DNA from: Microbacterium lacticum
GTDB lineage: Bacteria; Actinomycetota; Actinomycetes; Actinomycetales; Microbacteriaceae
Length of the DNA: 64,000 nucleotides
NCBI RefSeq assembly: GCF_006716815.1
Contig: NZ_VFPS01000004.1
Coordinates: 62,001 to 126,000, forward strand
Direction of reading: 5' to 3'
Made by a program: the position numbers and the translations under genes. A model generated the notes under the pieces. The model saw only the letters and a list, made by a program, of their open reading frames with translations. It was not told the origin of the DNA and ran no database searches. Position 1 is the stretch's first letter; every line of letters begins with the position of its first letter. This document shows positions 42,842-54,454 of this stretch, piece by piece.

Positions 42842-44055
42842 AGTACTACGTCTTCACCGTCATCCTGACGGCAGCCGCCACCCTCGCCTTCACGGCGATC
42901 GTCTGGCGGATCGGGCTGCGCTACCGGCTCTACCCCGAGATCCGCGAACGCGATGTGCACACGACGCCCAAGCCCCGCATCGGCGGGGTCGCGATGTACC
43001 TCGGCGTGCTGGCGGCGTTCGCGCTGTCGTCGCAGGTGCCGTACTTCTCGATCATCTGGACCGATCCCTCCCGGAACTGGTCGATCATGGCCGCGGCGAC
43101 CCTCATCGTGATCGTCGGCGTGGTCGACGATCTGTGGGATCTCGACTGGATGATCAAGCTCGGCGCCCAGTTCCTCGCGGCCGGCATCGTCGTCGGCTTC
43201 GGCGGCATCCAGATCTACTACCTGCCCGTCGGCACCCAGCTCGCCGTCTCGAGCTGGGTGGGCTTCGCCGTGTCGGTGCTCGCGATCGTCATCGTGATGA
43301 ACGCCGTCAACTTCATCGACGGGCTCGACGGCCTGGTCGCGGGCGTCGCCCTCATCTCGAACGTCGTGTTCTTCGTCTACACCTACATCGTGGCGCGCGA
43401 CACCGGGGCATCCAGCTATTCGAGCCTCGCCTCCTTCATCGCCGTCGTGCTCATCGGCGTGTGCATCGGCTTCCTGCCGCTGAACTGGAACCCCTCGAAG
43501 CTCTTCATGGGCGACTCCGGCGCCCTCCTCATCGGCCTCCTCATGGCGACCGCGGCGATCGCGTTCACCGGCAACCTCGATCCGCGGCTGCTCGGCGACA
43601 ACGACGTGTTCGGCCGCTCGCAGCTGCTCGGTGCGTTCATCCCGATCCTCTTGCCGGTCGTGGTCGTGCTGCTGCCGCTGCTCGATTTCGGCATGGCGGT
43701 CATCCGGCGCATGGGCCGGGGTCTGTCGCCCTTCTCGCCCGATCGCAAGCACCTGCACCACCGGATGCTCGACATGGGGCACAGCGACCGCGCCGCCGTG
43801 CTCGTCTTCTACGCCTGGACGGCGGTCGTCTCGATCGGCGTGCTGCTGATGTACTTCGGCACGGCGCAGGACTGGCCGGGCGACTACTGGCTGGGCGTCG
43901 GATACCTGGTCCTCGGCGCCGCCGCCTGCATCGCCGTGACGCGCCTGCCCTCCCGCCGTGCGCGGGCCGCGCACCCCGTCCCCGACGCCGCCCCCGGGCC
44001 GTCCGCGCCCGACGCTTCCGAATCCGACCCGACCGCCGAACAGAGGAACGCATGA
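42838..44055 (+). CDS. MraY/WecA-family undecaprenyl-phosphate glycosyl-1-phosphate transferase
   Basis: A 405-residue membrane enzyme with about ten helices. HTTPKPRIGGVAMYLGV, VGVVDDLWDLD (DDxxD-like), NAVNFIDGLDGLVAGV and DRKHLHHRMLDMGH are the diagnostic loops; the last is the WecA/TagO substrate motif. It attaches GlcNAc-1-P or similar to undecaprenyl phosphate to start a wall polymer. GTG 42838 overlaps the upstream stop. A Pro/Ala/Asp-rich tail ends it. Its stop overlaps the AtpI-like gene, a normal actinobacterial order. Confidence 0.92.
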   Translation: MKYYVFTVILTAAATLAFTAIVWRIGLRYRLYPEIRERDVHTTPKPRIGGVAMYLGVLAAFALSSQVPYFSIIWTDPSRNWSIMAAATLIVIVGVVDDLWDLDWMIKLGAQFLAAGIVVGFGGIQIYYLPVGTQLAVSSWVGFAVSVLAIVIVMNAVNFIDGLDGLVAGVALISNVVFFVYTYIVARDTGASSYSSLASFIAVVLIGVCIGFLPLNWNPSKLFMGDSGALLIGLLMATAAIAFTGNLDPRLLGDNDVFGRSQLLGAFIPILLPVVVVLLPLLDFGMAVIRRMGRGLSPFSPDRKHLHHRMLDMGHSDRAAVLVFYAWTAVVSIGVLLMYFGTAQDWPGDYWLGVGYLVLGAAACIAVTRLPSRRARAAHPVPDAAPGPSAPDASESDPTAEQRNA

Positions 44056-44648
44056 CCCAGGCATCCGCCCCGAACACCCCCCGCACGCCGCGCGAGGTCT
44101 CCAGCAACCGGCTGCTGCGCACGACCCTGCTGTGGTCGGCGATCGTCACCGCAGGCCTCGCGGTCGTCGGAGCGATCGTCGGCTTCGCCGTCGCCGGCAC
44201 GTCGGGCCTGTGGAGCGCGCTGGTGGCGGTGCTGCTCGCCGCCGTGTTCCTCGGCCTCACCGCCGGCACGATCCTCGTCGCGAACCGCTGGTACGGCGAT
44301 CCGCTCTACACGCCGATCTTCTTCGGCGCGGTGATGGGCGGCTGGATCGTGAAGTTCGCCCTCTTCATCGTCGTGCTGTTCGTGCTCCGCGGCGCGCCGT
44401 GGCTGAACGGCACGGTGTTCTTCGTCGCCCTCGTGGTGAGCGTCATCGCCTCGCTCGCCATCGACGTCGTCGTCATGCTGAGGATGCGCGTGCCGCACGT
44501 CGGCGACGTGTCGCTGCCCACGCTTGCCGACATCATCGACGAGGCCCGCCGCCCGTCCGCACCCGCGCCGGAGGGCGCGACGCCCCCGGAAGAGGGGGCG
44601 GGGCCCATCCGGTCCGATCAGGCGGACGAGAACCCGCCGAGAGGCTGA
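44052..44648 (+). CDS. AtpI-like membrane protein preceding the ATP synthase operon
   Basis: A 198-residue protein with four helices: LLWSAIVTAGLAVVGAIVG, LWSALVAVLLAAVFLGL, IFFGAVMGGWIVKFALFIV and NGTVFFVALVVSVIASLAI, then a hydrophilic, Pro-rich tail. Position and topology fit the ATP synthase I (AtpI) group, which helps assemble the c-ring or moves Mg. The ATG overlaps the upstream stop as ATGA. Confidence 0.8.
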   Translation: MTQASAPNTPRTPREVSSNRLLRTTLLWSAIVTAGLAVVGAIVGFAVAGTSGLWSALVAVLLAAVFLGLTAGTILVANRWYGDPLYTPIFFGAVMGGWIVKFALFIVVLFVLRGAPWLNGTVFFVALVVSVIASLAIDVVVMLRMRVPHVGDVSLPTLADIIDEARRPSAPAPEGATPPEEGAGPIRSDQADENPPRG

Positions 44649-44654
44649 TAGTCT
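44649..44654 (+). promoter_or_regulatory. Possible -10 box (TAGTCT) of the atp operon
   Basis: It follows directly on the AtpI-like stop codon and would give a leader of about 107 bases before the proposed atpB start. No -35 was recognised. Confidence 0.4.
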
Positions 44655-44767
44655 GTCTCTGCGCCCGTTCGCGCCGCCCTACACCCAGGAGTGCAACGCG
44701 TGCGCAGTGACGCTCACACCGACCATCGTCGCCCCGGTTCGCCGGTGCCCCGAAGCTGGAGCCAGCG

Positions 44768-45863
<1,096 letters not shown>

Positions 45864-45883
45864 TCGCCCGCCACCAGAGTTAA

Positions 45884-46440
<557 letters not shown>

Positions 46441-46441
<1 letters not shown>

Positions 46442-47229
46442 TGGGCAGCGCGACCACTCAGGCACTGGCGACGACCACCGCCGAGCTGAAGGCAGCGAAG
46501 GTGAGTGACCTCACGGTCGCCCGCGAGCTGTTCACGGCCGCGCGCGAGATCGCCGAGTCGGCGCAGCTGAGCGGCGCGCTCTCGTCGTGGGGCGCTCCGG
46601 CAGCGGCGCGCGCCCAGGTCGCCCGCACCGTGTTCGCCGGTTTCGGCGCGACCTCGGTGCAGCTCGTGGCATCGGCGGTGTCGCAGCGGTGGTCCTCGAC
46701 CGAGGACCTCATCGCCGGCATCGAGGAGCTCGCGATCCGCGCTGCCGCCATCGGTGCGCCGGACGCTGACATCGAGGGAGAGCTGTTCCAGGTCGACCGT
46801 ACCGTCGCGGCGAACCCGGAGCTCGAGCTCGCCCTCGGCAGTCGCCTCGGTGACGCATCCGCCAAGGGTGCACTCATCGAGAAGCTGTTCTCCGGTCAGA
46901 CGAGTGAGGCGACGACGCTCATCGCGTCGCAGCTCGTGCAGCAGCCGCGTGAGCGGCGCGTGCGCGCCCTGCTGAACCGTGCTCTCCACCTCGTCGCCGA
47001 CGAGCGCGGCCGGACCGTTGCGACGGTGCGTGTCGCCGCGGCGCCGGATGCCGCGCAGCAGCAGCGCCTCGCGGAGGCTCTCCGCGCGCGCCACGGCAGC
47101 GACGTCACCGTCAACGTCGTCGTGGACCCCGAGGTCCTCGGCGGCATGCGGGTGGAGATCGGCGACGACGTCATCGACGGCACCGTCTCTTCCCGAATCA
47201 ACGACTTGCGCCAGCGCCTCGCTGGCTAG
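46441..47229 (+). CDS. atpH: ATP synthase F1 subunit delta
   Basis: A 262-residue stator subunit of the long actinobacterial form. It has an N-terminal helical bundle and the C-terminal motif [31 protein letters not shown] split here as [20 protein letters not shown] and [14 protein letters not shown], which is typical of delta. It joins the b stalk to the alpha/beta crown. Its ATG overlaps the atpF stop. Confidence 0.95.
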
Positions 47230-47244
47230 AAAAGAAGGAACACC

Positions 47245-48885
47245 ATGGCAGATCTCACCATCAGCCCCGATGCCATCCGGGATGCGCTGAAGGACTTCGT
47301 CGCAGCCTACGAGCCGGCGTCCGCGAGCGCGACCGAGGTCGGCACGGTCGTCGACGCGGCCGACGGTATCGCCCACGTCGAGGGTCTTCCCGGCGTCATG
47401 GCCAACGAGCTGATCCGCTTCGACAACGGCGTGGAGGGTCTCGCGCAGAACCTCGACGAGAAAGAGATCGGTGTCGTCGTCCTCGGCGACTTCTCCGGCG
47501 TCGAGGCGGGCCAGAAGGTCACCCGCACCGGCGAGGTGCTCTCGGTCGCCGTCGGCGACGGCTACCTCGGCCGCGTCGTCGACCCGCTCGGCAACCCGAT
47601 CGACGGTCTCGGCGAGATCGCGACCGAGGGTCGCCGCGCGCTCGAGCTGCAGGCGCCGGGCGTCATGAGCCGCAAGAGCGTGCACGAGCCGATGCAGACC
47701 GGCATCAAGGCCATCGACGCGATGATCCCGATCGGCCGCGGCCAGCGTCAGCTGATCATCGGCGACCGCCAGACCGGCAAGACCGCGATCGCGATCGACA
47801 CGATCATCAACCAGAAGGACAACTGGGCCTCGGGCGATGTGAACAAGCAGGTGCGCTGCATCTACGTCGCGATCGGTCAGAAGGGCTCCACCATCGCCTC
47901 CGTCAAGGGTGCGCTGGAGGATGCCGGGGCGATGGAGTACACGACGATCGTCGCCGCTCCCGCCTCCGACCCCGCCGGCTTCAAGTACCTCGCCCCCTAC
48001 ACAGGCTCGGCCATCGGCCAGCACTGGATGTACGGCGGCAAGCACGTGCTGATCATCTTCGACGACCTGTCCAAGCAGGCCGAGGCCTACCGCGCCGTGT
48101 CTCTGCTGCTGCGCCGCCCGCCGGGCCGCGAGGCCTACCCGGGCGACGTCTTCTACCTGCACTCGCGTCTGCTCGAGCGCTGCGCGAAGCTCTCCGACGA
48201 CCTCGGCGCCGGATCGATGACGGGCCTCCCGATCATCGAGACCAAGGCCAACGACGTCTCGGCGTACATCCCCACCAACGTGATCTCGATCACCGACGGC
48301 CAGATCTTCCTGCAGTCCGACCTCTTCAACGCCAACCAGCGCCCCGCGGTCGACGTCGGCATCTCGGTGTCGCGCGTCGGTGGCGATGCCCAGGTGAAGT
48401 CGATCAAGAAGGTCTCGGGCACGCTGAAGCTCGAGCTCGCCCAGTACCGCTCGCTCGAGGCGTTCGCGATGTTCGCCTCCGACCTCGACGCGGCCTCCCG
48501 CCGTCAGCTCGAGCGCGGTGCGCGTCTGACCGAGCTGCTCAAGCAGCCTCAGTACTCGCCGTACCCCGTCGAGGAGCAGGTCGTGTCGATCTGGGCCGGC
48601 ACGAACGGCAAGCTCGACACCATCGAGGTCGAGGACGTGCTGCGGTTCGAGCGCGAGCTGCTCGACTACCTCAAGCGCAACACCTCGATCCTCGACACCC
48701 TCCCCGAGACCAACGTTCTCGACGACGACACCGTCGCCGAACTCGACAAGGTCACCGACGCGTTCATCCTCGAGTTCCAGGGCGGCAAGGGCCAGGCCAT
48801 CAACAAGCCCGGCCACGAAGAGGTCGCCTCGGCGCAGGCGGAAGACGTCAACCAGGAGCAGATCGTCAAGGGTCGCCGCGGCTGA
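47245..48885 (+). CDS. atpA: ATP synthase F1 subunit alpha
   Basis: A 546-residue subunit. The non-catalytic nucleotide site has [15 protein letters not shown], and the family signature [14 protein letters not shown] is present. The C-terminus runs about 35 residues beyond the E. coli length ([20 protein letters not shown]), as in other actinobacteria, where the tail restrains ATP hydrolysis. GAAAAGAAGGAA precedes the ATG. Confidence 0.97.
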   Translation: MADLTISPDAIRDALKDFVAAYEPASASATEVGTVVDAADGIAHVEGLPGVMANELIRFDNGVEGLAQNLDEKEIGVVVLGDFSGVEAGQKVTRTGEVLSVAVGDGYLGRVVDPLGNPIDGLGEIATEGRRALELQAPGVMSRKSVHEPMQTGIKAIDAMIPIGRGQRQLIIGDRQTGKTAIAIDTIINQKDNWASGDVNKQVRCIYVAIGQKGSTIASVKGALEDAGAMEYTTIVAAPASDPAGFKYLAPYTGSAIGQHWMYGGKHVLIIFDDLSKQAEAYRAVSLLLRRPPGREAYPGDVFYLHSRLLERCAKLSDDLGAGSMTGLPIIETKANDVSAYIPTNVISITDGQIFLQSDLFNANQRPAVDVGISVSRVGGDAQVKSIKKVSGTLKLELAQYRSLEAFAMFASDLDAASRRQLERGARLTELLKQPQYSPYPVEEQVVSIWAGTNGKLDTIEVEDVLRFERELLDYLKRNTSILDTLPETNVLDDDTVAELDKVTDAFILEFQGGKGQAINKPGHEEVASAQAEDVNQEQIVKGRRG

Positions 48886-48915
48886 GGCCGGGCATCCCTC
48901 TGATACAGGACATCC

Positions 48916-51308
<2,393 letters not shown>

Positions 51309-51309
51309 G

Positions 51310-51570
51310 ATGGCTCTCACCGTCACCCTCGTCTCCGCCGAGGAGGAGGTCTGGCACGGCGAGGCATCCCTCGTCGTCGCGAAGACCGTCGAGGGCGAGA
51401 TCGGCTTCATGACCGGCCACGAGCCGGTGCTGGCGATCCTCGCCGAAGGCCAGGTGCGCATCACCGAGACCTCCGGCACGAAGGTCATCGTCTTGGCGCA
51501 GGATGGCTTCCTGTCGATGGAGGGCGATGAGCTCACCATCGTCGCCGGTCACGCCACCCTGGAGTCCTGA
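51310..51570 (+). CDS. atpC: ATP synthase F1 subunit epsilon, short form
   Basis: An 86-residue subunit containing only the N-terminal beta-sandwich: LTVTLVSAEEEVWHGEASLV, GEIGFMTGHEPVLAIL and the closing ELTIVAGHATLES. The C-terminal helical hairpin (about 45 residues in E. coli) that can block rotation is absent. Codons and frame show no break, so the short form is probably native. The ATG is two bases after the atpD stop. Confidence 0.95.
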   Translation: MALTVTLVSAEEEVWHGEASLVVAKTVEGEIGFMTGHEPVLAILAEGQVRITETSGTKVIVLAQDGFLSMEGDELTIVAGHATLES

Positions 51571-51582
51571 CCCCTCACCGCT

Positions 51583-51649
51583 CGAGAAACCACTTCTCGC
51601 CTGAGAAACCCGTGCTGACGTGGTTTCTCACGCGGGGAGTGGTTTCTCG
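51583..51649. repeat. 67-bp four-part palindrome, GAGAAACC type (copy B)
   Basis: CGAGAAACCAC, TGAGAAACC, TGGTTTCTCA and TGGTTTCTCG are at positions 1-11, 20-28, 39-48 and 58-67, as in copy A at 17268. Between the parts the sequence differs. It fills the gap between atpC and yaaA and may end the atp transcript. Confidence 0.85.
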
Positions 51650-51663
51650 CTGTCTGGAGCACC

Positions 51664-52413
51664 ATGCTGATCCTCTTGCCGCCGAGCGAGACGAAGCGCC
51701 CCGGCGGGCGAGCGCGTCCGGTCGAGCTCTCCGCGCTCGCGCTGCCGCAGCTCGCGCCGCAGCGCGAGGCCGTCGTCGACGCGCTCGTCGCGCTGAGCGC
51801 CGATGAGGGGGTCGCGGCGCGGGTGCTGAAGCTCTCCGCCCGCCAGCGCGGCGAGATCGCCGACAACGCGGCGCTGCGCACCGCCCCGACGCTTCCCGCG
51901 ATCGACCGCTACACCGGGGTGCTGTTCGACGCCCTGGATGCCTCATCGCTCGACGCCCCGGCGCGCCGCTGGCTGGGCGCGCACGTGCTCATCCAGTCGG
52001 CGCCGTTCGGCCCGGTCGGCGCACTCGATGAGATCCCCGCCTACCGCCTCGCGGCGGGGGTGTCGCTGCCGGGGCTCCCCGCGCTCCGGCGCGTGTGGGC
52101 GGATGCCACGACTGCCGCCCTCGAAGAGTCGAAGCCCCGGTTCGTGCTCGACCTGCGCTCGGAGGCGTACGCGGCCCTCGGGCCCGTGCCGGGAGGCATC
52201 CCGAGCGCGTACCTGCGCGTCGTCACCGACGCCGGAGACGGTGCGACCCGTGCGCTGAACCACTTCAACAAGCACGCCAAGGGCGACCTCGTGCGCCTGC
52301 TCGCCACCGCGCGCCCGCGCGTCGTGAACGCCGCGGCGCTGTGCGCCTGGGCGGGGGAGGCCGGTCTCGTGCTGCGCCCCGGAGCCCCGGGCGAGCTGGA
52401 GCTCGTCGTCTGA
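51664..52413 (+). CDS. yaaA: YaaA/DUF328 peroxide-stress protein
   Basis: A 249-residue cytosolic protein. Family marks are LILLPPSETKRPGG at the start, PAIDRYTGVLFDALDA, and the C-terminal NHFNKHAKGDLVRLLATARP with KxxKG-like basic residues. In E. coli YaaA lowers free iron and DNA damage during peroxide stress and binds DNA. The ATG at 51664 follows 14 bases after a 67-bp palindrome. It probably has its own promoter, not seen clearly. Confidence 0.9.
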   Translation: MLILLPPSETKRPGGRARPVELSALALPQLAPQREAVVDALVALSADEGVAARVLKLSARQRGEIADNAALRTAPTLPAIDRYTGVLFDALDASSLDAPARRWLGAHVLIQSAPFGPVGALDEIPAYRLAAGVSLPGLPALRRVWADATTAALEESKPRFVLDLRSEAYAALGPVPGGIPSAYLRVVTDAGDGATRALNHFNKHAKGDLVRLLATARPRVVNAAALCAWAGEAGLVLRPGAPGELELVV

Positions 52414-52465
52414 GCCGGCGACCCAACCGTCGCTTCCGCAACGACGGCGACGGCGCCCCCGCCGG

Positions 52466-52966
52466 TCAGCGGCGCGGTGCGGGGGCGTGCTGGGTGTTCT
52501 GCGCGGTGCGCTCGGTGTTCTCAGCGATCGCGATGAGGGCGACCCCCGACTCGATCACGAAGCGCAGCACGACCACGGCGAAGAACGCCAGCACCGGCAC
52601 GACGATGATCGTCGAGAGGATGAGCGCGATGCCGCCGCCGAGGTTCCAGCCGAGCGACCCGATGCCCGAGATGAGCCCGCCGACGAACACGAACACGAAC
52701 GCGATGCCGATCGCGACGAGCCCGACGAGGAAGAACACGCTCGCCAGGCGGCGCGTGATGAAGCGCGTGAAGGTGATGTCGAAGAGGGCCGACATGAACC
52801 CGCGACCGATGTCGTCGAGCTCGCCCATGAGGCGCGGCACGCCCGTGTCGTCGACGCCCGCGATGCCGGGGGTCGTCTCCGGCTGCGCCGCTGCGGCCTC
52901 CTGAGCCGCCGCCGAGGCGGGGCGGTCGGGCAGCGGCGGAGGGGTCTGGTTGGGCTGGTCGGTCAT
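52466..52966 (-). CDS. DUF4282 membrane protein
   Basis: A 166-residue protein. The first 60 residues are Pro/Ala/Gln-rich and disordered. Two long helices, LASVFFLVGLVAIGIAFVFV and GGIALILSTIIVVPVLAFFA plus VVLRFVIESGVALIAIA, fit the DUF4282 family, whose ending VLRFxxE is conserved. Function is unknown. GAAGGACC lies upstream of the ATG at 52966. Confidence 0.82.
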   Translation of the reverse strand: MTDQPNQTPPPLPDRPASAAAQEAAAAQPETTPGIAGVDDTGVPRLMGELDDIGRGFMSALFDITFTRFITRRLASVFFLVGLVAIGIAFVFVFVGGLISGIGSLGWNLGGGIALILSTIIVVPVLAFFAVVVLRFVIESGVALIAIAENTERTAQNTQHAPAPRR

Positions 52967-53124
52967 GGCGGTCCTTCCGGATGGGGTGCTCCGGTCAGGC
53001 TATCGACCGGTTCGGCCACCGCGCGAGTGCGGATACTGGTGGCCGAGGCATCTGCACCTCTACCATGACACCTGAAAACGCCACCTGCGCCTGCGGCGGC
53101 GTGCGTCGAGGAACGAAGGATCCC

Positions 53125-53285
53125 ATGGGCGGATACTCCGACGACGGAGCCGTCGTCGCCGCCGCACTGTTCGCGGGCTTCGTCGGCTTCCTGTTCGCGG
53201 TGGCCTACTACGTGCTGAGCTCGCTGTTCCTCGGCAGGATCTTCCAGAAGGCGGGCGTCGACGGACAGTGGCGGGCCTGGGTCCC
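53125..53285 (+). pseudogene. 5' part of a small membrane protein gene (DUF5684-like), cut by a deletion
   Basis: ATG 53125, with GAAGGA before it, opens MGGYSDDGAVVAAALFAGF with one helix, then LFLGRIFQKAGVDGQWRAWVPV. This is the usual beginning of a multi-helix family in which a Trp-rich motif continues for 100 or more residues. Here it stops three codons later (TGA at 53296) because unrelated sequence follows. The family name is from memory of the GRIFQKAG...WRAWVP pattern. Confidence 0.55.
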
Positions 53286-53579
53286 CGTCTCCTCGTGATG
53301 GAGGCCGGGTCGATCGTCGAGCAGGGCTCGCACGACGAGCTGCTGGCCGCGCGCGGGGCCTACTGGCGGCTGTACAACGCGCAGTTCGACGCGCCCGCCG
53401 TCGACGACGCCGACGAGGAGCCCGCGCTCGTCGTACCCGAGCGGGTGCCGACCGAACCGGTGCCCGTCGTCTCGCCGGGCGCGGTGCCCCCGCTGCCGCC
53501 CGTGCCGCCGGAGACCGATGACGCCGGGGAGGGCGCGGAGGGCGCGGAGGGCCCGGGCCCCTCGTCCACTAGAGTGTGA
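53286..53579 (+). pseudogene. 3' part of an ABC exporter gene, joined by a deletion
   Basis: The frame reads RLLVMEAGSIVEQGSHDELL, then AARGAYWRLYNAQF, which is the end of the ATPase domain of an MsbA/MDR-type ABC exporter after the H-loop. A Pro/Glu/Val-rich tail of about 60 residues ends at TGA 53577. The transmembrane part, Walker A and signature are missing. The join with the previous fragment lies at 53279-53290. Confidence 0.7.
53570..53575 (+). promoter_or_regulatory. -10-like box TAGAGT before the PP2C gene
   Basis: Six bases before GTG 53582. It favours this GTG over the one at 53576, which touches the box. Confidence 0.45.
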
Positions 53580-53581
53580 GC

Positions 53582-54388
53582 GTGCCCGAAGCCGCGACCC
53601 AGACGCACACCGTCCCGCTGCCGGACGGTGCGATCGAACTGCAGTGGTCCGCGGTGACCCACCGCGGTCGTCGGCGCGAGGTCAATCAGGACGCCGTGCT
53701 CGCCGAGTATCCGCTGTTCGTCGTCGCCGACGGGATGGGCGGTCACATCGGCGGCGAGATCGCCAGCGCGAGCGCCGTCGACCGGCTGCGCACCGTCGCC
53801 GAGAAGGGCGACGTCACCCCGAAGACGATCGAGCGCGCGCTCGCGCGGGCCGTCACCGACATCGCCTCGCACCCCGAGACCACCGACGAGGGCACTGGCA
53901 CCACGGTGACCGGCGTCTACCTCGACCTGAGCGGCGACGAGCCCACGTGGGTGACGCTGAACATCGGCGATTCGCGCGTGTACCTCTTCCGTGACGGCGG
54001 GCTCGCTCAGGTCACCACCGACCACTCCGTCGTGCAGGAGCTCATCTCGGCGGGCCGGCTGACTCCCGAAGAGGCCGAGAACCACCCCTACGGCAACGTG
54101 ATCACGCGCGCCGTCGGGCCCTCCGACGGCGTCTCGCCCGACTACGTGCGGCTCGAGGTGGTCGACGGCGACCGGTTCGTCATCTGCAGCGACGGGCTCA
54201 CCAAGGAGCTCACCGACTACGGCATCCTGCACTTCCTGCTGCAGCACGACGACCCGACCGAGGCCGCCGCCGACATGCTCGAGGCGGCGCTGGAGAACGG
54301 CGGGCGCGACAACATCACGATCATCGTGCTGAACGCGCACCGCACCGGCGCGGCGGACGACGCCGCCTCCTCCCCAATCGGCGACTGA
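53582..54388 (+). CDS. PP2C-family Ser/Thr protein phosphatase
   Basis: A 268-residue phosphatase. Metal ligands are in RREVNQDAV (Asp37) and VVADGMGGH (Asp50), followed by GTGTTVTGVYL, NIGDSRVY, ICSDGLTKEL and GGRDNITIIVL. The order is that of bacterial PstP-like enzymes, without the membrane anchor. It probably reverses phosphorylation by Hanks-type kinases encoded elsewhere. An FtsK/SpoIIIE gene follows 66 bases later. Confidence 0.93.
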   Translation: MPEAATQTHTVPLPDGAIELQWSAVTHRGRRREVNQDAVLAEYPLFVVADGMGGHIGGEIASASAVDRLRTVAEKGDVTPKTIERALARAVTDIASHPETTDEGTGTTVTGVYLDLSGDEPTWVTLNIGDSRVYLFRDGGLAQVTTDHSVVQELISAGRLTPEEAENHPYGNVITRAVGPSDGVSPDYVRLEVVDGDRFVICSDGLTKELTDYGILHFLLQHDDPTEAAADMLEAALENGGRDNITIIVLNAHRTGAADDAASSPIGD

Positions 54389-54454
54389 CGCACTCTCTCC
54401 ACCGATCGGGCATCCGCGCCGCCGCGGCGGCGCGCGCGTGGCTTGACTGGGGGC

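Noticed and set aside
52427..52447. Terminator between yaaA and the DUF4282 gene
   Set aside because: Only a six-base stem (CCGTCG/CGACGG) with a nine-base loop and no T-tract; too weak to call.
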